Of a DNA stretch of 13,652 bases, positions 1 to 6,385 are shown piece after piece. Every line of letters starts with the position of its first letter. Position 1 is the first letter of the stretch. Both the position numbers and the translations under genes were made by a program. The notes beneath the pieces were generated by a model. That model had not been told where the DNA came from. It ran no database searches and saw nothing but the letters and a program-made list of their open reading frames with translations. This stretch comes from Pseudomonadota bacterium. Lineage in GTDB: Bacteria; Pseudomonadota; Gammaproteobacteria; Xanthomonadales; Xanthomonadaceae. The DNA lies in the NCBI GenBank assembly GCA_023395465.1, contig JAEWZE010000227.1, forward strand, positions 1 to 13,652. The letters run 5' to 3'.

Positions 1-273
1 GGCCAGCGCCGCGACCGCGGCGGGCAGGTCGCCCGCGTGGCCGGCGGTACCGCGCAGCTGCGGGGCGGCCAGCAGCATGGCCCAGAACCGGCGCGGCCAC
101 TCGGCGAACGGCAGGGTCGGGGCGGCCTGGGCGAAACCGCGCAGGGTGGCGGCCAGGGCGGCGTCGCCGGTCGCGGCGTCGCCCCCCTGCCAATGGGCGA
201 ACACCACGCCGCGGCGTTCGACGCCGCGCAGGAAAGCGGTCAGGGCAGCACGGGCCGCGGCAGGATCGTTCAA
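1..273 (-). CDS. Unidentified protein, N-terminal part, cut by window edge
   Basis: An open frame runs leftwards off the window. An in-frame TAA at 289-291 forces the start downstream of it; the first possible start is TTG at 273, giving 91 residues that begin MNDPAAARAALTAFLRGVE. Recurrent features are an alanine-rich helical start, FLRGVERRGVVFA (about 14-26), a GGD at 29-31 and an aromatic segment EWPRRFWAMLLAAPQLR (about 57-73). I do not recognise the family; it reads like a small, mostly helical cytosolic protein. No signal peptide or catalytic motif is visible. No strong Shine-Dalgarno precedes the TTG, so the start is uncertain. Amino-acid composition and codon pattern fit a real gene better than the plus-strand readings here. 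It is divergent from priA across a 464-bp spacer. Confidence 0.6.
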   Translation of the reverse strand, partial: MNDPAAARAALTAFLRGVERRGVVFAHWQGGDAATGDAALAATLRGFAQAAPTLPFAEWPRRFWAMLLAAPQLRGTAGHAGDLPAAVAALA

Positions 274-280
274 GGATGGA

Positions 281-290
281 AAACCGGTTT
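281..290. repeat. 10-bp perfect palindrome beside the left-edge gene
   Basis: AAACCGGTTT is a perfect palindrome centred about 12 bp upstream of the proposed TTG start at 273. It could be an operator half-site pair or chance; only its position supports a role. Confidence 0.3.
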
Positions 291-400
291 ACAGGCCCGG
301 GGGCGGCCTGCTGCACGCCATGATACGGCCCCCTCCCGCGCCGCCGCCGGCTTGACGACGGTCTCATTCGCTGATCCGCACCGGATTGTGCAGGCGCACG

Positions 401-409
401 TTGTGCACA
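401..409 (+). promoter_or_regulatory. DnaA-box-like site, one mismatch
   Basis: TTGTGCACA differs from TTATNCACA at position 3. It lies about 180 bp left of the perfect pair at 591-615. Alone it would be unremarkable. Confidence 0.3.
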
Positions 410-452
410 TGCGTCGCGAAAACGTCATACGGACCGGACCGTGAAGGCCGTT

Positions 453-535
453 TGCGTATGTGAACGCTTTGTTTCACGATCAAATCATTGAATTTATTGA
501 CAAAATTCGGGTTGGCGTTTTTTTCGCCAAGGCAG
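453..535. other. AT-rich island upstream of priA
   Basis: Within otherwise very GC-rich DNA this stretch is visibly AT-rich (for example CAAATCATTGAATTTATTG at 481-499) and contains TTGACA at 497-502. No good -10 lies 16-18 bp downstream (TTTTTC at 520-525), so a sigma-70 promoter is not supported. Low duplex stability beside DnaA boxes resembles an unwinding element, but equally an UP-element-like or nucleoid-protein target. Confidence 0.45.
512..530. repeat. Inverted repeat TTGGCG-T7-CGCCAA
   Basis: Six-base arms TTGGCG (512-517) and CGCCAA (525-530) flank seven T residues. The T run is in the loop, not after the stem, so it is not a standard intrinsic terminator. A protein-binding palindrome is more likely. 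Confidence 0.5.
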
Positions 536-590
536 CTCTTCACCTGCACGGCGCGGCGGAAATGACGCCGGAAAGCGCTTCGTGCACAGA

Positions 591-615
591 CTTATCCACA
601 CAAATTGTGGATAAG
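591..615. promoter_or_regulatory. Pair of inverted consensus DnaA boxes upstream of priA
   Basis: TTATCCACA (592-600, plus) and TGTGGATAA (606-614, the same box on the minus strand) both match the established DnaA consensus TTATNCACA exactly. Including the outer C591/G615, they form a 10-bp perfect inverted repeat with a 5-base spacer (CAAAT). The pair sits about 110 bp upstream of the putative priA -10 and about 55 bp right of the AT-rich island. It may be a DnaA-controlled promoter element, a DnaA titration or reactivation site, or the site of another dimeric regulator. The sequence match is certain; the function is inferred. Confidence 0.65.
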
Positions 616-725
616 GGGAAATCCCTTCCCCGCCATCGACTTGCACGCCCTACATCCAATGCGCGGGAACTTGGGCGCGCAAGTCGCCGTCGCCGGCCCG
701 CGCCGGACGAGCGGCCCGCAGTCGC

Positions 726-731
726 TAGACT
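726..731 (+). promoter_or_regulatory. Putative -10 box giving a near-leaderless priA transcript
   Basis: TAGACT, preceded by GC, ends 6 bases before the priA GTG at 738. A start of transcription 6-7 bases after the box would fall on the start codon. No TTGACA-like -35 is present at 16-18 bp. GCTANNNT also occurs before the NYN and zupT genes. Confidence 0.35.
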
Positions 732-737
732 TCCGCG

Positions 738-2981
738 GTGTCCGAGTCCACGCCGCCCGTCTTCCAGGTTGCCCTGCCGCTGCCGCCGCTGCGGCTGTTC
801 GACTATGCCGCCCCGGCGGGGCACCTGGCCGGCGCGGACGACATCGGGCGGCGGGTGCGGGTGCCGTTCGGGCCCCGCGAACTGGTCGGCGTGGTCGCCG
901 GGGTGGGCCCGGCCGCCCCTGCGCCCGAGGGCCGGCTGCGGCCGGTGCACGAACTGCTCGACGGGACGCCGCTGCTGCACGGCGAACTGCTCGAATCGCT
1001 GCGCTGGCTGGCCCGCTATACCCATGCGCCCCTGGGCGAGGTGCTGGCCACGGCGCTGCCGGCGGCGCTGCGTCGCGGCGAACCGCTGCCCGCCACCCAT
1101 GCCTGGGCCTGGCGCCTGACCGAAACCGGAGCGACCGCCCTGCCCGGCCTGCGCAGCGGCAGCCGGCCGCGACGCCTGGCCGAACTGCTGGCCGACGCGG
1201 TGCGCGACGAGGACGCGCTGGCATCGGTGGTGGAGGACTGGCGCACGGCGGCGCGGGCGCTGGAACGGCGCGGCTACGCCGAGCGCGTGGCCATTCCGGG
1301 CTCGGCGCTGGCGCCCGATCCGCGGCCCGGCCCGACGCCCAACGCCGAGCAGCGCGCGGCGATCGAGGCGCTGCGCGAGGCCAGGGGCTTTGCGCCGATG
1401 CTGCTCGACGGCGTCACCGGCAGCGGCAAGACCGAGGTCTACCTGCATGCGATCGCCGACTGCCTGGCGCGCGGACGCCAGGCGCTGGTGCTGGTGCCGG
1501 AGATCGGGCTGACCCCGCAGCTGCTGGCGCGCTTCCGCGCCCGCCTGGGCGTGCCGGTGCATGCCACCCATTCCGGACTCAACGACAACGAGCGCGCACG
1601 GACCTGGGCGGCGGCCTGGCGCGGCGAAGCGCGGGTGATCGTCGGCACCCGCTCGGCGGTGTTCACGCCGCTGCCCGAGGCCGGCCTGATCGTGATCGAC
1701 GAGGAGCATGACGGCAGCTACAAGCAGCAGGACGGCATCCGCTACCACGCCCGCGACTTCGCCCTGGTGCGCGGCAAGGCGCTGGCGGTACCGGTGCTGC
1801 TGGGCAGCGCGACGCCCTCGCTGGAAAGCCTGCACAACGCCGGCGCCGGACGTTACGACTACCTGCGCCTGGCGCGCCGCGCCGGCGACGCGCAGCCGCC
1901 CGCGGTGCGCGTGGTCGACGTGCGCAAGCGCGCGCTCGATGCCGGACTGTCGGGGCAGATGCTCGACGCGATCCGCGCGGCGCTCGACAGCGGCGGCCAG
2001 GTGCTGGTGTTCCGCAACCGTCGCGGTTACGCGCCGGTGCTCCTGTGCCACGACTGCGGCTGGAGCGTGCAGTGCCCGCGCTGCAGTACCCCCGAACACG
2101 GCAGGCCGATGACCGTGCATGCGCAGGGACGCCGCCTGCAGTGCCACCACTGCGGCCATCGCCGGCCCGCGCCCCCGGCCTGCCCGGACTGCGCCAGCCT
2201 GGCGCTGCAGCCGCAGGGCGCCGGCACCGAGCGCATCGAGGAAGTGCTGGTCGAGAAGTTTCCGGACGTGCCGGTGCTGCGCATCGACCGCGGCAGCACC
2301 CAGCGCCGCGACGCCCTGGCGCAGCTGCTGGGCAGCCTCGGCGACCGTCCCGGCATCCTGATCGGCACGCAGATGCTGGCCAAGGGCCACGACCTGCCCG
2401 ACCTGAGCCTGGTCTGCGTGGTGGGCGTGGACGAAGGGCTGTTCTCGGCCGACTTCCGCGCGCACGAGAAGCTGGCCCAGCTGCTCATCCAGGTGGCCGG
2501 GCGCGCCGGACGCGCGCGCCGCGCCGGCGAGGTGCTGCTGCAGACCCACCATGCCGACCATCCGCTGCTGGCCACGCTGATCGCCGGCGGCTATCCGGCC
2601 TTCGCCGGCGACGAACTGGCCCAGCGCGAGGTCGCCGGCTTTCCGCCCTACGCGCACTTGGCGCTGCTGCGCGCCGAGTCCAAGCACGCCGAACCGCCGA
2701 TGGCCTTCCTGCAGGCCGTGCGTCGCCTGCTCGAACCCGCGGCGCGCGCGCGCGGGCCGGCGTCCGCCGACGCCCAGGGGCCCGCGCTTTCGATCAGCGG
2801 ACCGATGCCGGCGCCGATGCCCAGGCGCGCGGGCATGCACCGTGCCCAGCTGCTGCTGCTGGCGCCGACGCGCCGCGGCCTGCACGCCGCGCTGCAGGAC
2901 GCGGTGCCGGCGATCCACGCCCTGACCGAAGCGCGCAAGGTGCGCTGGTCGCTGGACGTGGACCCGGCCGACCTCTACTGA
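738..2981 (+). CDS. priA: Primosomal protein N', replication-restart helicase PriA
   Basis: PriA is a 3'-5' superfamily 2 DNA helicase that recognises stalled forks and starts replisome reassembly through PriB/DnaT/DnaC-type partners. The 747-residue product has the full architecture: an N-terminal 3'-DNA-binding region (FQVALPLPPLRLFDY), Walker A GVTGSGKT (225-232, K231), Walker B-type DEEH (321-324), and eight zinc-binding cysteines at 437, 440, 446, 449, 469, 472, 482 and 485, the same arrangement as the E. coli protein. Helicase motifs GTQMLAKGHD and VAGRAGRARRAGEV follow. Length is normal. The start must be GTG 738, because a TAG at 726-728 is in frame. There is no clear Shine-Dalgarno and a -10-like TAGACT ends 6 bp upstream, so translation may be leaderless. 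The 3' end overlaps the convergent NYN gene by 7 bp. Confidence 0.97.
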   Translation: MSESTPPVFQVALPLPPLRLFDYAAPAGHLAGADDIGRRVRVPFGPRELVGVVAGVGPAAPAPEGRLRPVHELLDGTPLLHGELLESLRWLARYTHAPLGEVLATALPAALRRGEPLPATHAWAWRLTETGATALPGLRSGSRPRRLAELLADAVRDEDALASVVEDWRTAARALERRGYAERVAIPGSALAPDPRPGPTPNAEQRAAIEALREARGFAPMLLDGVTGSGKTEVYLHAIADCLARGRQALVLVPEIGLTPQLLARFRARLGVPVHATHSGLNDNERARTWAAAWRGEARVIVGTRSAVFTPLPEAGLIVIDEEHDGSYKQQDGIRYHARDFALVRGKALAVPVLLGSATPSLESLHNAGAGRYDYLRLARRAGDAQPPAVRVVDVRKRALDAGLSGQMLDAIRAALDSGGQVLVFRNRRGYAPVLLCHDCGWSVQCPRCSTPEHGRPMTVHAQGRRLQCHHCGHRRPAPPACPDCASLALQPQGAGTERIEEVLVEKFPDVPVLRIDRGSTQRRDALAQLLGSLGDRPGILIGTQMLAKGHDLPDLSLVCVVGVDEGLFSADFRAHEKLAQLLIQVAGRAGRARRAGEVLLQTHHADHPLLATLIAGGYPAFAGDELAQREVAGFPPYAHLALLRAESKHAEPPMAFLQAVRRLLEPAARARGPASADAQGPALSISGPMPAPMPRRAGMHRAQLLLLAPTRRGLHAALQDAVPAIHALTEARKVRWSLDVDPADLY

Positions 2982-3766
2982 GCGCCGCCGCCCGGTCCGG
3001 CCTTGCCCGCCGCCGGCGCCTTCGCCGTGCGCCGGCGTCGGCGCGGCTCGGTGCGCGGACGCTCGCGCACCAGCACCTTCTGCCCTTCGCGGCGCACCTC
3101 GAACAGTTCCACCGCATCGATCAGCGCGCTCAGGCTGCGGTAGCCGTAGTTGCGCGGATCGAACGACCCCTGGTTGCCGAGGTGGCTGCCGACGCCGCCC
3201 AGGTGCGCCCAGCCCTCGTCGTCGGCCACCGCCGCGACCGCGCCGCGCAGCTGGTGCGCCAGCGCCTGGTCGCCCTTGAGTTCGCCCGAGGTCTTGGGCC
3301 GCGCCTGGTCGGGCGCCACGTCGCCGTCGTCGCCCAGCTTCTCCAGGAACAGGAAGGTCGAACAGGCCTTCACGAACGGCAGCGGCGTCTGCTTCTGGCC
3401 GAAGCCGTAGACCGCGTAGCCGTCGTTGCGCAGGCGCATCACCAGCGGGGTGAAGTCGGCGTCGCTCGACACCACCGCGAAGCCGTCCAGGGTGCGCGCG
3501 TACATCAGGTCCATCGCGTCGATCACCATCGCCATGTCCGAGGCGTTCTTGCCGGGCGAATAGGCGAACTGCTGGATCGGGCGGATCGCGTACTCGTGCA
3601 GCACCTTCTCCCAGCCCATCAGGTTCTGGCTTTTCCAGTTGCCGTATGCGCGGCGCACGTTGACCACGCCGTGGCGCGCGACCTCGTTGAGGATCGCGTC
3701 GATCTTCGCCGCCGGTGCGTAGTCGGCATCGATCAGCAGGGCGATGCGCTTGTCGCTGTCGGCCAT
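2975..3766 (-). CDS. NYN-domain putative ribonuclease with C-terminal OST-HTH/LOTUS domain
   Basis: The 263-residue product has an N-terminal NYN (PIN-like) nuclease domain of the limkain-b1 type (about 6-145). Acidic residues typical of its metal site are visible: D13 and D15 (LIDADY), D77 (NASDMAM), D83 (VIDAMD), and D102/D104 (SSDADF). Residues about 165-236 (HQLRGAVAAVADDEGW, then the YGYRSLSALID stretch) resemble an OST-HTH/LOTUS RNA-binding domain. A basic tail (PRRRRR at 241-246) follows. Family knowledge predicts metal-dependent RNA cleavage or processing; the substrate is unknown. ATG 3766 is preferred over the longer frame because MADSDKRIALLIDADY is the usual N terminus, with GGGAA five bases upstream (3772-3776) and a TACCCT -10-like box at 3794-3799. 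It is convergent with priA (7-bp overlap) and divergent from tal. Confidence 0.9.
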   Translation of the reverse strand: MADSDKRIALLIDADYAPAAKIDAILNEVARHGVVNVRRAYGNWKSQNLMGWEKVLHEYAIRPIQQFAYSPGKNASDMAMVIDAMDLMYARTLDGFAVVSSDADFTPLVMRLRNDGYAVYGFGQKQTPLPFVKACSTFLFLEKLGDDGDVAPDQARPKTSGELKGDQALAHQLRGAVAAVADDEGWAHLGGVGSHLGNQGSFDPRNYGYRSLSALIDAVELFEVRREGQKVLVRERPRTEPRRRRRTAKAPAAGKAGPGGGAQ

Positions 3767-3793
3767 GAGGGTTCCCGTGTGTTCGCAGGCATC

Positions 3794-3799
3794 AGGGTA
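3794..3799 (-). promoter_or_regulatory. Putative -10 box of the NYN gene
   Basis: On the minus strand GC-TACCCT lies about 27 bases upstream of the ATG. It shares GCTANNNT with the boxes before priA and zupT. No matching -35 is evident. Confidence 0.3.
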
Positions 3800-3902
3800 G
3801 CGCGACCCGGACGCGATCGTACGTGCTGAAACCAACACGGCAGGGCCACGATGGATCGGCGACAATACGCACTTCCGCCGCTGCCAGACCGCCCACGCCG
3901 AC

Positions 3903-4850
3903 ATGCCCAGCCAGCTCGAACAGCTCCGCTCCCTGTCCACCGTCGTCGCCGACACCGGCGACATCGAGGCCATCGCCCGCTTCAAGCCGATGGACGCCAC
4001 CACCAATCCCTCGCTGCTGTTCAAGGCCGCCTCGCTGCCGGCCTATGCCGCGCACGTGGACGGGGCGCTGGCCCGCGCGGCCGGCAGTGGCGAAGCGAAG
4101 GTGGCCGACGCCAGCGACCGGCTGGCGGTGGCGATCGGCGGCGAGATCCTCAAGCTGATCCCCGGGCGCGTCTCCACCGAGGTCGACGCGCGCCTGAGCT
4201 TCGACACCGAGGCCACCATCGCCAAGGCGCACCACCTGGTCGGGCTGTACGACCAGGCCGGCGTCGGCCGCGACCGCCTGCTGATCAAGATCGCCTCGAC
4301 CTGGGAAGGCATCCGCGCCGCCGAACGGCTCGAGCGCGAAGGCATCCACTGCAACCTGACCCTGCTGTTCTCCTTCGCCCAGGCCGTGGCCTGCGCCGAG
4401 GCCGGCGTGTACCTGATCTCGCCGTTCGTGGGACGCATCCTCGACTGGCACCTGGCCAACGGCATGGACAAGCCGGCCACGCCGCAGGACGACCCGGGTG
4501 TGCAGTCGGTCACCCGCATCTGGCAGTACTACAAGCAGCACGGCTACCAGACGGTGGTGATGGGCGCGAGCTTCCGCAACACAGGCGAAGTGCTGGCCCT
4601 GGCCGGCTGCGACCGCCTCACCATCTCGCCAGACCTGCTCGGCGCCCTGGAGGCATCGGACGCGACGGTCGAACGCGCCCTGGTCGAGGGCGGCGAACGC
4701 GCGACCGCGCCGGCCGCGCTCGACGAGGCGGGCTTCCGCTGGCAGCACAACGAAGACCCGATGGCGACCGAGAAGCTCGCCCAGGGCATCCGCAACTTCG
4801 CCGCCGACCAGCGCAAGCTCGAAGCCCAGCTGGCGGCGAAGCTCGGTTGA
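3903..4850 (+). CDS. tal: Transaldolase
   Basis: Transaldolase moves a dihydroxyacetone unit from sedoheptulose-7-phosphate to glyceraldehyde-3-phosphate in the non-oxidative pentose phosphate pathway (cytosol). The 315-residue protein aligns along its length with the TalB subfamily (E. coli TalB is 317). Key residues are present: D17 in VVADTGD, DATTNPSLL (31-39), E93 in STEVDARL, the Schiff-base lysine K129 in LLIKIASTWEG, and CNLTLLFSFAQA, SPFVGRILDW and GASFRN. ATG 3903 gives the expected N terminus (SQLEQLRSLSTVVADTGD), although no good Shine-Dalgarno is seen. A weak GACAAT at 3861-3866 could be a -10. The 136-bp spacer to the divergent NYN gene must carry both promoters. Confidence 0.97.
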   Translation: MPSQLEQLRSLSTVVADTGDIEAIARFKPMDATTNPSLLFKAASLPAYAAHVDGALARAAGSGEAKVADASDRLAVAIGGEILKLIPGRVSTEVDARLSFDTEATIAKAHHLVGLYDQAGVGRDRLLIKIASTWEGIRAAERLEREGIHCNLTLLFSFAQAVACAEAGVYLISPFVGRILDWHLANGMDKPATPQDDPGVQSVTRIWQYYKQHGYQTVVMGASFRNTGEVLALAGCDRLTISPDLLGALEASDATVERALVEGGERATAPAALDEAGFRWQHNEDPMATEKLAQGIRNFAADQRKLEAQLAAKLG

Positions 4851-4867
4851 CCGCCCGCGGCTCGTCG

Positions 4868-4883
4868 CCGCGCGCACGCGCGG
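4868..4883. repeat. Perfect GC palindrome downstream of tal
   Basis: CCGCGCG and CGCGCGG arms around CA start 18 bp after the tal stop. There is no T run, so an intrinsic terminator is not shown. In such GC-rich DNA chance is a real alternative. Confidence 0.35.
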
Positions 4884-4925
4884 TCGACGCCCGCCGGTTT
4901 CCCGCCGCAACGGCGCTGCCTCGCA

Positions 4926-4953
4926 CGCGGGGTCGTCGCGAGCGACCCGCGCG
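4926..4953. repeat. Stem-loop in the tal-ndh spacer
   Basis: CGCGGGGTCG (4926-4935) can pair with CGACCC-G-CGCG (4943-4953), with one bulged G and a 7-base loop (TCGCGAG). It could stabilise the tal 3' end or slow readthrough into ndh. No poly-T follows. Confidence 0.4.
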
Positions 4954-4993
4954 CAAGCGCATCGGCCTGGCGTGCATGGTCCGGCGTCGCGTC

Positions 4994-5007
4994 GCGTCCA
5001 CGGACGC
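4994..5007. repeat. GCGTCC-AC-GGACGC palindrome before ndh
   Basis: Six-base arms with a two-base centre lie 27 bp upstream of the ndh start, inside a run of repeated GCGTCGCG-like words (4984-5018). Role unknown; it is the third palindrome in a 184-bp spacer. Confidence 0.35.
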
Positions 5008-5034
5008 TTCGCGTCGCGTGCCTGGAATGGACGC

Positions 5035-6303
5035 ATGACCCGGGCGCTTCCGCACGTGGTGATCGTCGGCGGCGGCTTCGCCGGCCTGTGGGCGGCGCGC
5101 GCGCTGAAGTCCGCGCCGGTCCGCATCACCCTGGTCGACCGCGGCAACCACCACCTGTTCCAGCCCCTGCTCTACCAGGTCGCCACCGCGGGCCTGTCGG
5201 CGCCCGATATCGCCGCGCCGCTGCGGCAGATCCTGCGCCGGCAGAAGAACGTGGTGGTGCGCATGGCCACGGTGGCCCGGATCGACGCGCCGGCCCGGCA
5301 GGTCGAACTGGCCGACGGCGCGCGCATCGGTTTCGACTACCTGCTGCTGGCCAGCGGCGCCACCCACGCCTACTTCGGCAACGACCACTGGGCCGAACAC
5401 GCGCCCGGACTGAAGACGCTCGACGACGCCCTCGAGCTGCGCCGCAAGCTGCTGCTGGCCTTCGAGCGCGCGGAAGCGGCGGCCGATCCCGCCGAGCGCG
5501 ACGCCTGGCTGAGCTTCGCCATCGTCGGCGGTGGCCCGACCGGCGTCGAACTGGCCGGCACCCTGGCGGAGATCGCGCGCCACACGCTGCAGGGCGAGTT
5601 CCGCAACATCGACCCGGCACGCGCGCGGGTGCGGCTGATCGAAGCCGGCCCGCGGGTGCTCTCCTCGTTTCCCGAAGACCTGTCCGCACGTGCGCGTGCG
5701 CAGCTCGAGCGGCTCGGCGTGGAAGTGTCGACCGGCGCGGCGGTCGAGGACATCAGCGCCGACGGCTACCGGATCGAAGGCCGCTTCGTGCCCGCGCGGA
5801 CCGTGGTCTGGGCTGCCGGCGTCGCGGCATCGCCGCTGGCGCGGTGCCTGGACGTGCCGCTCGATCGCGCCGGGCGGATCCGCGTGACGCCCGGGCTCTC
5901 GATCCCCGGCCATCCCGACATCTTCGCCGCCGGCGACCTGGCCAGCCTCGACCAGGCCGACGGCAGACCGGTGCCCGGCGTGGCGCCGGCCGCCAAGCAG
6001 ATGGGCCGGCACGTGGCGAAGGCGATCCGCGCGCGGCTGCAGCAGCGAGATGCGCCAAGCTTCCGCTACCGCGATGCCGGCAACCTGGCGACCATCGGCC
6101 GCATGGCCGCCGTGGTCGACCTCGGCGCGGTGCGCTTCTCCGGCATCCTCGCCTGGTGGTTCTGGCTGGTCGCGCACCTGTTCTTCCTGATCGGCTTCCG
6201 CAACCGATCGGTGGTGCTGCTCAACTGGTCGGTGGCGTACTGGACCCACCAGCGCGCGGCGCGGATCATCCTCGGCGGCGACGATCGACCCGATACAAAG
6301 TAA
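5035..6303 (+). CDS. ndh: Type II NADH:quinone oxidoreductase (NDH-2)
   Basis: This single-subunit, non-proton-pumping dehydrogenase transfers electrons from NADH through FAD to quinone at the inner face of the cytoplasmic membrane. The 422-residue product has an N-terminal FAD-binding Rossmann motif GGGFAG (12-17), a second nucleotide motif IVGGGPTGVE (163-172) for NADH, and the FAD-contacting HPDIFAAGDL with D301. A hydrophobic C terminus (LAWWFWLVAHLFFLIGF, then RNRSVVLLNW) fits membrane association. The frame is open to a GTG-type start at 4972, but ATG 5035 is preferred: GGAA at 5024-5027 acts as a ribosome site, and the FAD motif then starts at residue 12 as usual in the family. It stands alone, 184 bp after tal and 82 bp before the transporter gene. 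Confidence 0.94.
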   Translation: MTRALPHVVIVGGGFAGLWAARALKSAPVRITLVDRGNHHLFQPLLYQVATAGLSAPDIAAPLRQILRRQKNVVVRMATVARIDAPARQVELADGARIGFDYLLLASGATHAYFGNDHWAEHAPGLKTLDDALELRRKLLLAFERAEAAADPAERDAWLSFAIVGGGPTGVELAGTLAEIARHTLQGEFRNIDPARARVRLIEAGPRVLSSFPEDLSARARAQLERLGVEVSTGAAVEDISADGYRIEGRFVPARTVVWAAGVAASPLARCLDVPLDRAGRIRVTPGLSIPGHPDIFAAGDLASLDQADGRPVPGVAPAAKQMGRHVAKAIRARLQQRDAPSFRYRDAGNLATIGRMAAVVDLGAVRFSGILAWWFWLVAHLFFLIGFRNRSVVLLNWSVAYWTHQRAARIILGGDDRPDTK

Positions 6304-6352
6304 CGATCGGCACGGCGCCCGGTGCAGGCGTCGCGCGCACCATGCGCTGGGC

Positions 6353-6358
6353 TAGGAT
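6353..6358 (+). promoter_or_regulatory. Putative -10 box of the ZIP transporter gene
   Basis: GC-TAGGAT lies 27 bases upstream of ATG 6386, which would leave a leader of about 20 bases. It shares GCTANNNT with the boxes before priA and the NYN gene. A -35 is not recognisable. Confidence 0.35.
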
Positions 6359-6385
6359 GTCGCGTCCCCCCGAGCCACGCCGCGC

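Larger units (their letters stand above)
274..737. other. Gene-free regulatory region between the left-edge gene and priA
   Basis: This 464-bp stretch holds no convincing gene. From left to right it has the AAACCGGTTT palindrome (281-290), a DnaA-box-like TTGTGCACA (401-409, one mismatch), an AT-rich island at about 453-535, a palindrome with a T7 loop (512-530), two perfect inverted DnaA boxes (591-615) overlapping a small GGGA-AA-TCCC palindrome (616-625), and a -10-like TAGACT (726-731) just before priA. Short readings across it (for example a 61-codon minus-strand frame at 364-549 that starts at GTG) lack ribosome sites and family resemblance. Confidence 0.6.

Noticed and set aside
497..525. 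Sigma-70 promoter based on TTGACA at 497-502
   Set aside because: The hexamer is perfect but the -10 position at 17-bp spacing is TTTTTC, inside the T7 palindrome.
512..530. Intrinsic terminator
   Set aside because: The T run is in the loop between the arms rather than after the stem.
364..549. 61-codon minus-strand frame in the AT-rich region
   Set aside because: GTG start without ribosome site, no family resemblance, and it spans likely regulatory palindromes; I left it as unsupported.
274..737. Chromosomal oriC
   Set aside because: Only two perfect DnaA boxes and no dnaA, dnaN, rpmH or parAB nearby; the evidence is too thin to call an origin, so it is kept as a DnaA-box finding.
540..2918. 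Long minus-strand open frame of 792 codons opposite priA
   Set aside because: It is antisense to an unmistakable priA, very rich in Arg/Gln/Ala/His, and matches no domain; it follows from GC-rich codon-position bias.
4618..6249. Minus-strand open frame of 543 codons opposite tal and ndh
   Set aside because: Antisense to two well-identified enzymes, no recognisable motif or ribosome site.
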